Counted from the first letter of the stretch, positions 39,505 through 48,769 are shown. The stretch: 50,969 nt of DNA from an uncultured Alphaproteobacteria bacterium (GCA_934216505.1 CAKQBW010000009.1:1-50969); one strand, 5' to 3'. The notes: generated from the sequence alone by a model not told the origin. Program-made: numbers and translations.

Positions 39505-40416
39505 ATGAAACATATTTTATGGGGATTATCAATTTCTTTGTTGGCTTTTCAGGTGCAAGCGGGCACAGTTCCCACTTGTCAATGCGCAGGACGGTGTTCT
39601 TCGGGAATGATTTGTAATTGTGCGACAAATTCTTGTACGGCACGACGGGCTTCTCCTTATGCCTATGGATATATAGATACGCGTTCCCCTGTTTATGTGG
39701 CTCCTCAGGTGTATGCGGCCCCTGCAACTTACAATGTGGGGACGGCACCCGTGCGCAAAACATATCGTGCCAATATAGCACCTTATGTGTCGGGGCGTTT
39801 AATGCTCAGTAAAGCGATGGCTGATTTTCAACATGACCAAACGATTGGTTATGATTCAGCCCGATATAAGACAGATTTAGATGATACTGTCTTGGGGGGA
39901 GCGGTTGCCTTTGGTGTTAAGGTGGATAACATTCGTTTGGAAGCAGAAGGCTCTATACATTCGGACGCCGAGACGAGCTATCCAACGGCTTATATGGTCG
40001 GTACCATTAAACAAGATAAGATGAAACATAAAGTGCAAGCCATGGGCATTTTATTCAATGCTTACTATGATTTTCCTGTTTCTTCCCTTTTAAAACCCTA
40101 CATCGGGGGGGGGATTGGTTTGGGACGGTTGAAGAGCAAATTGACGGTTGCCGATCCTGTTCCAGGTACTCACTTGGTTGATATTGATACACATGATCAA
40201 AACAAAACGAACTTTATTTGGCAGTTAGGGGCAGGTGTCAGTTATTCCCTGAATAAACGAGTGGATTTAGATGTGGGGTACCGTTATACCCATTATGGTA
40301 AGTTGCCCATGTTAGATTGGTATGGGACCTATGGTGGAGAGCCTGCCACAGAAACCTTACGGCTAAAAGATTTTCGGACACATACGCTGTCTGTTGGGGT
40401 ACGTGTAGATCTTTAA
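39505..40416 (+). CDS. Outer-membrane beta-barrel protein with a Cys-rich N-terminus
   Basis: This 303-residue protein has a signal peptide (about 1-19, ending VQA). A short Cys-rich segment follows (25-44, CQCAGRCSSGMICNC) and then a Tyr/Ala/Pro linker (about 52-90). The rest (about 91-303) alternates amphipathic strands and ends in GVRVDL with a C-terminal Leu (the barrel signal often ends in Phe). Motifs such as PYIGGGIGLGRL, QLGAGVSYSLNKRVDLDVGYRYTHYG and HTLSVGVRVDL match OmpA-like/porin-family opacity proteins. It lies alone between lepB and tRNA-His. The start at 39505 has AAGGGG; a 10-residue longer frame is rejected. Confidence 0.85.
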   Translation: MKHILWGLSISLLAFQVQAGTVPTCQCAGRCSSGMICNCATNSCTARRASPYAYGYIDTRSPVYVAPQVYAAPATYNVGTAPVRKTYRANIAPYVSGRLMLSKAMADFQHDQTIGYDSARYKTDLDDTVLGGAVAFGVKVDNIRLEAEGSIHSDAETSYPTAYMVGTIKQDKMKHKVQAMGILFNAYYDFPVSSLLKPYIGGGIGLGRLKSKLTVADPVPGTHLVDIDTHDQNKTNFIWQLGAGVSYSLNKRVDLDVGYRYTHYGKLPMLDWYGTYGGEPATETLRLKDFRTHTLSVGVRVDL

Positions 40417-40447
40417 TAAGAAAAATTTTCTTTTTTGAAAATTCTTC

Positions 40448-40477
40448 TTGACATTTTTGGGGCGTTTGTTGTATACT
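40448..40477 (+). promoter_or_regulatory. Promoter for tRNA-His (TTGACA-N18-TATACT)
   Basis: The -35 at 40448-40453 is perfect and the -10 is at 40472-40477. The tRNA begins at 40491. Confidence 0.6.
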
Positions 40478-40490
40478 AATCGCACCAATG

Positions 40491-40567
40491 GCGGATGTAG
40501 CTCAGTTGGTTAGAGCGCTGGTTTGTGGTACCAGATGTCGTGAGTTCGAGTCTCATCTTCCGCCCCA
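40491..40567 (+). tRNA. tRNA-His (GTG)
   Basis: A 77 nt cloverleaf has anticodon GTG in the loop TTGTGGT, closed by CTGGT/ACCAG. The T-arm contains GTTCGAGTC. The encoded CCA is at 40565-40567. A G at 40490 can serve as the His-specific G-1 opposite discriminator C. One U-U-type mismatch lies in the acceptor stem. Confidence 0.95.
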
Positions 40568-40572
40568 TTGTA

Positions 40573-40607
40573 ATTTTCCCCTTTTATCAAGGAGGGGAAT
40601 TTTTTTT
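40573..40607 (+). terminator. Terminator after tRNA-His
   Basis: A TTCCCCTT-type arm pairs with AAGGAGGGGAA across a short loop and is followed by an eight-T run (40600-40607). Confidence 0.8.
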
Positions 40608-40624
40608 AGGAAGACTTTTTCTTG

Positions 40625-40653
40625 TTGTTTTTTCATTTAAGTTGTGCTAAACT
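40625..40653 (+). promoter_or_regulatory. Promoter for the glycosyltransferase pair (TTGTTT-N17-TAAACT)
   Basis: The -35 is at 40625-40630 and the -10 at 40648-40653, with AAAAGGAGAGG before the ATG at 40680. Confidence 0.4.
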
Positions 40654-40679
40654 TTCCCCGAAAGTAAAAGGAGAGGACG

Positions 40680-41570
40680 ATGGCTGAAATTTCTGTGATT
40701 ATTCCTGTATATCAAGTGGAACAGTATTTGAAAGAATGCTTGGATTCGGTTGTTCATCAAACATTTCAAGATTGGGAAATGATTTGTGTGAATGATGGGT
40801 CGCCAGATAATTCCAGTGAAATTTTGGAAGAATATGCTTCAAAAGACAGACGCATTAAGTTTATTTCTCAGGATAATTTGGGTCTATCGGGGGCAAGAAA
40901 TACAGGTTTGGATAATGCAACGGGGCGGTATATTGTGTTTTTGGATTCTGATGATAAATTGCCACCCTATGCGCTAAAAGTTCTTTATTCAATCGCCCAA
41001 ATAACACATGCGCCTGTGGTGGCTTCCCGCCATAAAAAAGCCGATGATAGAACCTCTGGGCGGTTGAATTATAAAGTAATCAACAAGAATGTTTTGGCCA
41101 CTTTTATTCGGGATAATAAAATTCATTCCAGTGCTTGGAATAAAATTTATAGAGCGGATATATTGAAAAATCATCGCTTTATTCAGGGAATTTTCTTTGA
41201 AGATTGGCCATTTTTGACGACTTTGATGGGACAGATTGATTCTTTTGCTACAACGGAAACGCCGTGTTATATTTATCGTGAAACAGGGACTTCTATCACC
41301 AGAAGTTGCTTTTCAAAAGAAAAGGTGGATAGTTATTTAAAGGGAATCCACTTTGTTTATGATTTTTATCAATCTCGGGCGGATTTGCGTTTGGCTCAAA
41401 AAAGAATAGCGATTGCCGTCAAAATGATGATCAATAAGGTTTATAAGTGTTCAGATAAGGAATTAAAGCATTATACAAAAGTTGAATTAAAAAAATTGGT
41501 TCATGAAAAAATTCTGTTGTGGCGTGATTTACCATTAAAAACACTGATTCGGGCATTTAGATTAAAATGA
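40680..41570 (+). CDS. Family 2 glycosyltransferase
   Basis: This 296-residue protein has the GT2 core: SVIIPVYQVEQYLKECLDSV at the N-terminus, VNDGSPD, DNLGLSGARNTGL, and the metal-binding DSDD (VFLDSDDKLPP). The C-terminal half is helical and basic, possibly membrane-associated. It probably adds a sugar to a surface polysaccharide or glycolipid. It overlaps the next glycosyltransferase by 4 bp (ATGA). Donor and acceptor are unknown. Confidence 0.92.
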   Translation: MAEISVIIPVYQVEQYLKECLDSVVHQTFQDWEMICVNDGSPDNSSEILEEYASKDRRIKFISQDNLGLSGARNTGLDNATGRYIVFLDSDDKLPPYALKVLYSIAQITHAPVVASRHKKADDRTSGRLNYKVINKNVLATFIRDNKIHSSAWNKIYRADILKNHRFIQGIFFEDWPFLTTLMGQIDSFATTETPCYIYRETGTSITRSCFSKEKVDSYLKGIHFVYDFYQSRADLRLAQKRIAIAVKMMINKVYKCSDKELKHYTKVELKKLVHEKILLWRDLPLKTLIRAFRLK

Positions 41571-42676
41571 AGAAAAAAACGATTCTCATTTATAAAAAAT
41601 CAAACCTTTTAAACAGTGCAGGGGGCATTGAAAAGATTTTGTCTTGGCTGGCTAATTCGTTGCATCAACAAGGTTATCGGGTTTATGTTTTGACGCGTGA
41701 TAAGCGACAGGGGACTTTATTTTATCCACTGGATAAAGGGATTGTTTTTAAACACATTCAGTTAAAATTTTCTCGTCTTCGGCGGATAATTGGTCAAATC
41801 ACTCATAATTTGATTCCTTATTTTAATCGGGAATTGTATGTCAGTCGGTTGATTCGCTGTTATTGCGACCAGATTCGTCCTGAGGTGATTCTAACGATGG
41901 GAATTCAGGATTTGGCGGACATTGTTTATCACGATCCTTATCCGTGTCAAAAAATTGTCCAACTTCATTCGGCGCCCAGTGTCTTTTTCACAAAAAAGAA
42001 AACAAAATTGTTCGTTAAAACGCTGAAATCAGCGGATATTGTTCAAGTGTTGATGCCCTCTTTTAAAAAAATGTTGCGTCCTTTTTATGCGGGAAAAATT
42101 GTTGTGATAGGAAACCCTGTGGCAAAAAATACTTTTCCACGAACCCCACAAAATATAATCATTTATCCAGCCCGTATTGAACGTAATAAGCGACAAGATG
42201 TTTTGATTGAAGCCTTTCAAAAAATTGCCTCTCAATTTCCCGATTGGCAAGTGCATTTATGGGGGGGCGTGAGTGATTTTCAATACAATGAATTTTGCCA
42301 AAATTTAATTCACAAATTTCATTTGGAAAATCAGGTCAAGTTGATGGGGGTAAGCAAGCAAATGGCTCAAAAATTATCTCAGGCGGCAGTGTGTGCTTTT
42401 CCCAGTAATCATGAGGGGTTTTCTTTATCTTTGACTGAGGCGATGGCGGCTTCGTTGCCGTGTGTTGGTTTTCAGGATGCTCCCAGCGTGAATGAGATGA
42501 TTCATCATAATGAAAATGGCTTTTTGGTTTCCAATGTGTTGGAGTTTTCCAAGGCTCTTGAAACATTGATGAAGAATCCAAAATTGCGTCAATCTATGGG
42601 AAAAAGGGGGCTTTTGTTTGTTCAAAATTATACTCCTAAAAAAGTTTTAAAAGAAACCGAACAGTTATTTCAATGA
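41567..42676 (+). CDS. Family 4 glycosyltransferase
   Basis: This 369-residue GT-B glycosyltransferase has the N-terminal GGIEKILSWLANSL segment (nucleotide sugar/acceptor domain) and the C-terminal GT4 motifs: NPVAKNTFPR, YPARIERNKRQDVLIEAF, and FPSNHEGFSLSLTEAMAASLP with the E-x7-E pair. It works with the preceding GT2 in the same unit, probably on a surface glycan. It is the last gene of the pair, followed by the infA region. Confidence 0.92.
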   Translation: MKKKTILIYKKSNLLNSAGGIEKILSWLANSLHQQGYRVYVLTRDKRQGTLFYPLDKGIVFKHIQLKFSRLRRIIGQITHNLIPYFNRELYVSRLIRCYCDQIRPEVILTMGIQDLADIVYHDPYPCQKIVQLHSAPSVFFTKKKTKLFVKTLKSADIVQVLMPSFKKMLRPFYAGKIVVIGNPVAKNTFPRTPQNIIIYPARIERNKRQDVLIEAFQKIASQFPDWQVHLWGGVSDFQYNEFCQNLIHKFHLENQVKLMGVSKQMAQKLSQAAVCAFPSNHEGFSLSLTEAMAASLPCVGFQDAPSVNEMIHHNENGFLVSNVLEFSKALETLMKNPKLRQSMGKRGLLFVQNYTPKKVLKETEQLFQ

Positions 42677-42716
42677 CAGGGGGAGGGGCTTTTAAGTTTA
42701 TAAAAACAAAAAAATC

Positions 42717-42745
42717 TTGACATTAAAGTTAAAAAATGTTATTGT
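42717..42745 (+). promoter_or_regulatory. Promoter for infA (TTGACA-N17-TATTGT)
   Basis: The -35 at 42717-42722 is perfect. The -10 is weak: TATTGT at 42740-42745, or TTATTG one base earlier. It leaves a leader of about 50 nt before infA. Confidence 0.4.
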
Positions 42746-42803
42746 CTTGATAGGTCAAAAAAGTGTTTTTTGAACAGCTAAAAATAAAACTTTGGGAGTT
42801 TTT

Positions 42804-43025
42804 ATGTCAAAAGAAGAAGTCTTACAATTTGTTGGAACTGTGGTTGAAGCCTTGCCGAATGCGACTTTTCGGGTAAAGTTGGAAAATGGACACGAGATAT
42901 TGGCGCATACTTCTGGGAAAATGCGTAAATTTCGTATTCGGGTCATGGTGGGGGATAAGGTTGATATTGAAATGACGCCTTATGATTTATCCAAAGGGCG
43001 TATTGCTTTCAGACATAAAGCGTAA
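42804..43025 (+). CDS. infA: Translation initiation factor IF-1
   Basis: IF-1 occupies the ribosomal A site during initiation. The 73-residue product is an S1/OB fold: VGTVVEALPNATFRVKLENGHEILAHTSGKMRK, then MVGDKVDIEMTPYDLSKGRI, in pieces across the protein. I start it at the ATG at 42804 with GGGAG upstream. A frame to 42792 adds four residues without support. Confidence 0.97.
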   Translation: MSKEEVLQFVGTVVEALPNATFRVKLENGHEILAHTSGKMRKFRIRVMVGDKVDIEMTPYDLSKGRIAFRHKA

Positions 43026-43049
43026 TGTAATTTAAAAAAGGGGGAATAG

Positions 43050-44180
43050 ATGGCTTTATTTTTATTATATGTGTGCATTTTTGTGGGAAGTTTTTTTTCG
43101 TTTTCCCTCTTTAAGCGGTGCTATACCGACCCTAAAAACAGAATCATTGTGAATGATTTTGATGCGTTTTCGGCGGGTTTTACCTATCTGTGGTTTTTGG
43201 TGGGGGTTTTGGGGGCTTCTTTTATTGTCCCTAACTTGGTTCATTTATATTCTTTTGTGGCGCTTTTGGGGTTGAGTTTAATTGTTCTTTATTCGGCTTG
43301 CTATCCTTTTTCAAAGTGGCCTCAAACGGGACTGGAATTCTTGGTTTGTTTGTCGGGGGCTTATTTGTTGAGTGGGGATGCCTCGTTTCCTATGGTGTTA
43401 GGGGGGGCTTTGTTTTGGTTGTTGGCTTGGCGTGTTTTCCGTTCTTTTGATCAATTCCCCTTTATTTCTATTTTGATGACGGTTATTTGGATGATCAGTT
43501 TGATGATCGTGGGGCAAGTCGTTGCTTTGCCTGATCTCTTAATGGTTTTGTCGGGCGTTGTGGGTTTGATTTGTTTTTCGGTTTTCAGAAAAAGATTAAA
43601 CGCTTCTTTCCTGAATTTGGGGGATCCGATGGCTTCTTTTGTGGGGTATTGCTGTGCGGGTATGTGGGGGTATTTTTTCCTGAAAGGATATATTTCCAGT
43701 GCCATTTGCGCTTACTCTTACTACCTGTTTGAAGTCGGTTTTATGGCGGTTTGTGTGTTCAAAGGAAAGGAACAAGTCCCTCTTTTTATTCAATCTTTAA
43801 AGAATGTTGAATATCGGGGAAAGACAGTTAAGATTTTATTTTGGGATGTGTTGATTATTTCTTTATTGTCTGTTTTTGTCACCACCTTTAAGCAGAATGC
43901 GACTTCATTTTTACTATTTTCCACAGCGATTGTTTTGTGCTATATTTATATGCAACTCTCTAATATCTCTTGCCCAATTCCAGGCTATAAAGATATTTTG
44001 AAGGATTTAAGGCAAGGAATGAAGGTATTTTATGCCCAAAGTAAAGCGTTGATGGCGCAAAAGGCTCTTGTAAAAGAGAAAAAAACACCCCAGAAGAAAG
44101 AAACTCCTCTTTTGAAAAACAAAGGGAAAAAGAAAGTTCCTCTTCAAAAACAAAAGGCAAAAAGGAAAAGAAAGAAATGA
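43050..44180 (+). CDS. Polytopic membrane protein with a Lys-rich tail, unknown
   Basis: This 376-residue protein has about 9-10 hydrophobic segments from residue 3 to about 305 and then a long Lys/Gln/Pro-rich cytoplasmic tail (about 335-376). No transporter or glycosyltransferase motif is clear. It sits between infA and uvrB; its stop overlaps the uvrB ATG (ATGA). The tail's K/Q repeats could contact RNA, DNA or the ribosome, but this is speculation. A strong GGGGGAATAG ribosome site precedes it. Confidence 0.75.
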   Translation: MALFLLYVCIFVGSFFSFSLFKRCYTDPKNRIIVNDFDAFSAGFTYLWFLVGVLGASFIVPNLVHLYSFVALLGLSLIVLYSACYPFSKWPQTGLEFLVCLSGAYLLSGDASFPMVLGGALFWLLAWRVFRSFDQFPFISILMTVIWMISLMIVGQVVALPDLLMVLSGVVGLICFSVFRKRLNASFLNLGDPMASFVGYCCAGMWGYFFLKGYISSAICAYSYYLFEVGFMAVCVFKGKEQVPLFIQSLKNVEYRGKTVKILFWDVLIISLLSVFVTTFKQNATSFLLFSTAIVLCYIYMQLSNISCPIPGYKDILKDLRQGMKVFYAQSKALMAQKALVKEKKTPQKKETPLLKNKGKKKVPLQKQKAKRKRKK

Positions 44181-46180
44181 TTCCACTTTATACTCGGCCA
44201 AATTTACAGGGGGACGCAGATTTTAAACTGACGTCCTCTTTTGCCCCCAGTGGGGATCAACCTCAGGCCATTGCTTCATTGGTACAGGGCTTGAAAGAAC
44301 ATCAACATAATCAGGTTTTATTGGGGATTACAGGTTCAGGAAAGACTTTTACGATGGCTCAGGTGATTCAGCAAGTCAAGCGGCCAACCCTGATTTTGGC
44401 TCATAATAAAACATTGGCGGCTCAATTATATGCGGAAATGAAATCTTTTTTTCCAGAAAACGCAGTGGAATATTTTGTATCCTATTATGATTATTATCAA
44501 CCCGAAGCCTATATTCCCAAAACAGATACCTATATTGAAAAAGACAGTGCGATTAATGAACAAATAGACCGTTTGCGCCACAGTGCCACGCGTCATTTAT
44601 TGGAACGGCGAGATGTGATAGTTGTTTCTTCTGTTTCTTGTATTTATGGTATCGGAGATGCCGAAAGTTATTCGGCGATGGCTTTTCGTTTGAAAAAAGG
44701 CGATTCAGTGGAATTGACGGATTTAACCCATCGCTTGGCGGAATTGCAATATAAAAGAAATGATATAGATTTTCAACGGGGGTCTTTTCGTTTGAATGGA
44801 GATGTATTGGATATTTTCCCTAGCCACTATGAAGATTTGGCTTGGCGGGTTTCCTTTTTCGGCGATGAAATAGAGGAAATCTTTGAATTTGATCCTTTAA
44901 CGGGGAAAAAGAAGATGGGATTAAATGAAATTACTGTTTTCCCAGCCAGCCACTATGTAACACCTCGTCCTGCTCTTTCTCAGGCCATAAAAACGATTCG
45001 TTCGGAATTAAAAGAAAGATTGGCCTATTATAAAGAGCATCATCAACCTTTGGAGGCAGAACGTATTGAACAACGGACGCGCTACGATTTAGAAATGATG
45101 GAAGCGACGGGGTCTTGTAAAGGAATTGAAAATTATTCTCGTCATTTAACGGGGCGCAAACCAGGGGAAGCCCCGCCCACTTTGTTTGAATACCTCCCCA
45201 AAGATGCTTTGGTTTTTATTGATGAAAGCCATGTGACGGTTCCCCAAATTGGGGCGATGTATAAAGGGGATAGGTCCCGTAAATCCACTTTATCCGAATA
45301 TGGTTTTCGGTTGCCCAGTTGTTTGGATAACAGGCCTCTGAAGTTTGAAGAATGGAATGCGATGCGGCCTGATACAATTTTTGTGTCTGCAACCCCAGGG
45401 CCTTGGGAATTAGAGCAAACAAAGGGTGTTTTTTCGGAACAGATTATTCGTCCGACAGGGCTTTTGGATCCCGAATGTATTGTGCGTCCTGTGGCAACTC
45501 AAGTAGAAGATTTAATTGCTGAATGTCAAACGCAAGCTGCAAAAGGACACCGTACTTTGGTAACAACACTGACCAAAAAGATGGCGGAAGATTTAACGGA
45601 TTACCTGAATGAAAATGGGGTTCGGGCAAAATATATGCACTCAGATATTGATACTTTGGAAAGAATCCAAATTATTCGAGATTTGCGCTTGGGGACTTTT
45701 GATGTGTTGGTGGGAATCAACCTTTTGCGGGAGGGTCTGGATATTCCCGAAGTTTCCTTGGTGGCGATTTTAGATGCCGATAAAGAAGGCTTTTTGCGTT
45801 CGGCAACTTCCTTAATTCAAACGATCGGGCGGGCGGCCAGAAATGCCGAAGGACGCGTGATTTTGTATGCGGATAAGATGACTCATTCTTTGGAGTATGC
45901 TTTGAGCGAAACAAAACGGCGGCGGGAAAAACAGATAGCCTTTAATTTAGAACATCATATTACCCCCAAAGGGATTCAAAAGGAAATCCCTGATTTAATA
46001 AAGGATTTCAATGATTTAACGGGCACAACGGTTAAACAGATAGAACAAGTTCCCGAATCCATTGAAACATTGAAAAAGAAAATGGTTCAAGCGGCGGAAA
46101 ATTTGGAATTTGAAAAAGCGGCCGAAATTCGTGATAAAATTAAAAAGTTACAAGATTTAGAATTGTCAGAATGGGATTAA
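44177..46180 (+). CDS. uvrB: Excinuclease ABC subunit B
   Basis: UvrB is the helicase-like damage verifier of nucleotide excision repair. The 667-residue product has Walker A GITGSGKTFTMA, the beta-hairpin region YYQPEAYIPKTDTYIEKDS, VSCIYGIGD, DESHVTVPQ, SATPGPWE, GINLLREGLDIPE, QTIGRAARN, and the C-terminal UVR motif (KAAEIRDKI). Length is typical. It overlaps the membrane protein gene by 4 bp. uvrA and uvrC are not here. Confidence 0.98.
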   Translation: MIPLYTRPNLQGDADFKLTSSFAPSGDQPQAIASLVQGLKEHQHNQVLLGITGSGKTFTMAQVIQQVKRPTLILAHNKTLAAQLYAEMKSFFPENAVEYFVSYYDYYQPEAYIPKTDTYIEKDSAINEQIDRLRHSATRHLLERRDVIVVSSVSCIYGIGDAESYSAMAFRLKKGDSVELTDLTHRLAELQYKRNDIDFQRGSFRLNGDVLDIFPSHYEDLAWRVSFFGDEIEEIFEFDPLTGKKKMGLNEITVFPASHYVTPRPALSQAIKTIRSELKERLAYYKEHHQPLEAERIEQRTRYDLEMMEATGSCKGIENYSRHLTGRKPGEAPPTLFEYLPKDALVFIDESHVTVPQIGAMYKGDRSRKSTLSEYGFRLPSCLDNRPLKFEEWNAMRPDTIFVSATPGPWELEQTKGVFSEQIIRPTGLLDPECIVRPVATQVEDLIAECQTQAAKGHRTLVTTLTKKMAEDLTDYLNENGVRAKYMHSDIDTLERIQIIRDLRLGTFDVLVGINLLREGLDIPEVSLVAILDADKEGFLRSATSLIQTIGRAARNAEGRVILYADKMTHSLEYALSETKRRREKQIAFNLEHHITPKGIQKEIPDLIKDFNDLTGTTVKQIEQVPESIETLKKKMVQAAENLEFEKAAEIRDKIKKLQDLELSEWD

Positions 46181-46188
46181 AATCTTTC

Positions 46189-46217
46189 TTGATTCTTATG
46201 CCAAAATTGTGTAGAAT
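46189..46217 (+). promoter_or_regulatory. Promoter for mutL (TTGATT-N17-TAGAAT)
   Basis: The -35 is at 46189-46194 and the -10 at 46212-46217. It lies in the 61 bp uvrB-mutL gap, before AAAGGTTTAGAAA and the mutL ATG. Confidence 0.5.
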
Positions 46218-46241
46218 GAGACAATAAGAAAGGTTTAGAAA

Positions 46242-47996
46242 ATGTTGCGTGTTCTTCCCCAAGTTTTAATCAATCAAATTGCGGCAGGTGAGGTTGTTGA
46301 ACGACCCGCTAGCGCTATTAAAGAGCTGATTGAAAATGCCATTGATGCAGGAGCCAATCGGATAGATGTCAAAATTCAGACAGGGGGAAAAAGTTATTTT
46401 TCTGTGGTGGATAATGGCAAAGGAATGACTTCAAACGAATTAGCGTTGGCTGTTGAACGGCATGCAACCAGTAAATTACCAACGGATGATTTATTGGAGA
46501 TTAATTTTTTGGGCTTTCGGGGGGAAGCGCTTCCCTCTATTGCTTCCGTGTCAAAAATGACGATTATTTCACGACCAAAGGAATCAGAGTCAGGCTGGCA
46601 AATTCAGGTAAATGGTGGGCAAAAACAACCTGTTCAGCCTATTTCAGCCGCCTATGGTACAACGGTTGAGGTGAAAGATTTATTTTATAACACGCCTGCC
46701 CGACTTAAATTTTTAAAATCGGACCAAAGTGAGCAGATGGCTATCAGGGAGATTGTAGATAAGTTGGCGATGAGCCACCCCGATATTTCTTTTTCTTTGA
46801 CAAATGAAAACAGAAAACTTCTTTCCTATCCCGCAACGAATCGTTTGTTAGACAGGGTGGCAATGGTGATTGGTCATCAATTTTCGGAAAATGCTTTGCC
46901 TGTTCAGGCGGCCTATGAGGGGATAGAATTATCGGGATTTGTGGGGTTGCCGACCTATACACGGGCGACTTCTACGGACCAATACTTGTTCGTGAATGGT
47001 CGCTGTGTGAAAGACAAAGTCTTGTTGGGGGCCATTCGGGGGGCGTATCAAGGTTTAATGGGACATGGCAGTGATGGCTATCCTGTGTTGGCGTTGTTTT
47101 TAAGCGTCCCCAATCATCAAGTAGATGTCAATGTTTCCCCTGCTAAGACGGAAGTTCGTTTTGTGGATAGTGGTCGGATTCGGGGATTGATGGTGTCGGC
47201 CATTCGGTCTGTTTTGGCGGAAAATGGGCATCAAACGGCTTCCACTATAAAGATAGGGCCTTTGGATAGTTTGGCTCCTTTAAAAAGTACCCCCATGCCT
47301 CATTCTTATGGGGGGGTGTTATTTCCTGTACCTGAGCAAAAATCTTTTCAGTTATCGGATAGTTATAGCGTTAAAAGCTCTTTTGAAGAAGAAGCGGAGC
47401 CTGAAAAAATTGATGTTTTTCCTCCATTGGGGTTTGCCAAGGCACAATTATATAAGACCTATATTATCAGCCAAACGCAAGATTCTGTTTTGATTGTGGA
47501 TCAACATGCGGCGCATGAGCGTTTGACTTATGAAAAGATGATGAAAAATTTAGGGGAAAATCCCCAAACGCAATTATTGTTGGTTCCTGAAATTATAGAT
47601 TTAAAACCTGAGGAAGTTTTTTTATTGACAGCTCGGGCCCAAGAATTAAAGCAAATGGGGTGGGTGATAGATGCTTTTGGGGCTGATTCGGTAGCGATTC
47701 GGGAAATTCCTGCTTTTTTGGATAAATTAGACCTTGCGAAAATAATTCGTGATTTAGTGGATACTTTAAAGGATTTTGGTGATACCGTTCTTTTGAAAGA
47801 TAAGATGAAAGATATTTGTGCCAAAATGGCGTGTCATGGATCTATCAGGGCTGGGCGTGTTTTAACGATTTCTGAAATGAATGCCTTGCTACGCCAAATG
47901 GAAAGTTGCGGTACTTCGGGACAGTGTATTCACGGGCGCCCCACTTACATTACTCTGAAATTAAATGATATAGAAAAACTTTTTGGGCGTAAATAA
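46242..47996 (+). CDS. mutL: DNA mismatch repair protein MutL, endonuclease type
   Basis: MutL couples mismatch recognition by MutS to strand incision. The 584-residue product has the GHKL ATPase motifs (NQIAAGEVVERPASAIKELIEN, DAGA, DNGKGM, GFRGEALPSIASVS) and the C-terminal endonuclease metal motif DQHAAHERLTYE with CIHGRPT. The intact DQHA-x2-E-x4-E motif fits bacteria that lack MutH, where MutL itself nicks. A linker (about 330-400) is of moderate length. A terminator follows at once. Confidence 0.96.
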   Translation: MLRVLPQVLINQIAAGEVVERPASAIKELIENAIDAGANRIDVKIQTGGKSYFSVVDNGKGMTSNELALAVERHATSKLPTDDLLEINFLGFRGEALPSIASVSKMTIISRPKESESGWQIQVNGGQKQPVQPISAAYGTTVEVKDLFYNTPARLKFLKSDQSEQMAIREIVDKLAMSHPDISFSLTNENRKLLSYPATNRLLDRVAMVIGHQFSENALPVQAAYEGIELSGFVGLPTYTRATSTDQYLFVNGRCVKDKVLLGAIRGAYQGLMGHGSDGYPVLALFLSVPNHQVDVNVSPAKTEVRFVDSGRIRGLMVSAIRSVLAENGHQTASTIKIGPLDSLAPLKSTPMPHSYGGVLFPVPEQKSFQLSDSYSVKSSFEEEAEPEKIDVFPPLGFAKAQLYKTYIISQTQDSVLIVDQHAAHERLTYEKMMKNLGENPQTQLLLVPEIIDLKPEEVFLLTARAQELKQMGWVIDAFGADSVAIREIPAFLDKLDLAKIIRDLVDTLKDFGDTVLLKDKMKDICAKMACHGSIRAGRVLTISEMNALLRQMESCGTSGQCIHGRPTYITLKLNDIEKLFGRK

Positions 47997-48023
47997 AAAG
48001 ACCTCACATCCGTGAGGTCTTTT
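47996..48023. terminator. Bidirectional terminator between mutL and the convergent gene
   Basis: AAAAGACCTCAC (47996-48007) pairs perfectly with GTGAGGTCTTTT (48012-48023) over a 4 nt loop. A and T runs on both sides let it work in both directions. Confidence 0.9.
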
Positions 48024-48039
48024 GCGTTCTTATTAAAAT

Positions 48040-48738
48040 TTATTCGTATGTATAATAAGTACGACGTGTTCTAATTACTTTACGGGAATGGACTTCCTGT
48101 TCACGATAACCATTGGCGGGATCTTCCACATACCGTTTTTGAACGCTATGATTATATTTTGAATTCACGCTTTCACGAGAGTATTGATCATAGGTTTGTA
48201 CTTCAATGCGCTCGCCTTGTGTTGCTACAGGCGTACTAATTGTCGCATACCCAACGGGCGCTGGTTTATAAGTTCTGACATAACGTACAGAAGGTTGAAC
48301 AGCCACATTATAAGAAACAGGCGCTGGAACAGCAGCATATCCTTGTGTGTATGTATAGGTCGGTGTGGCATAATTATATCCTGTATAGGCGTGGTTGCAA
48401 CCACCATTTAAACAAGCATGGCCTCCCACGGGAGATAAAGCAGAACCCGCAATTTGAGCTCCCGCTACTCCTGTAGCACCAATAACATTTCCCGCCGCTT
48501 GACCAGTGGCGCCAATCACTTGGGCTGCGCCACCAAAAGTTGATCCGATAATGTTAGCTGCACCGTCCATAATGCCTCCTACAGAAACACCCGCTTGCAC
48601 AGGACCAACACCCACGCCCGCAGAAACATATTCGGCTTTGGCTTTACCTGGCAAAGAAGCCACTATTAAACCACTAGCTAACGCCATATAACGAATAGCC
48701 TTTTTACTTGTATTAGAGATTTTATTTGTTTTTTTCAT
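48040..48738 (-). CDS. Secreted Gly/Ala- and Tyr-rich protein, unknown
   Basis: This 232-residue protein starts with a basic leader and hydrophobic stretch (signal peptide about 1-36, ending KAKA). The mature protein is low-complexity: a Gly/Ala/Val-rich first half with an 11-12-residue repeat around VIGATG (74-91), a Tyr/Pro/Ala-rich middle (118-165), and a Tyr/Arg/Glu-rich C-terminus. Segment 134-160 resembles residues 70-90 of the outer-membrane barrel at 39505. Export to the cell surface or periplasm is likely. It has a matching promoter with the next gene. No known family. Confidence 0.78.
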   Translation of the reverse strand: MKKTNKISNTSKKAIRYMALASGLIVASLPGKAKAEYVSAGVGVGPVQAGVSVGGIMDGAANIIGSTFGGAAQVIGATGQAAGNVIGATGVAGAQIAGSALSPVGGHACLNGGCNHAYTGYNYATPTYTYTQGYAAVPAPVSYNVAVQPSVRYVRTYKPAPVGYATISTPVATQGERIEVQTYDQYSRESVNSKYNHSVQKRYVEDPANGYREQEVHSRKVIRTRRTYYTYE

Positions 48739-48769
48739 TATTCATCCTCCTTTTTTAGATGATAAGTCT

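Noticed and set aside
40416..40447. Terminator after the barrel gene
   Set aside because: AAGAAAA and TTTTCTTTTTT can pair weakly, but the stem is almost all A/T and I could not separate it from composition.
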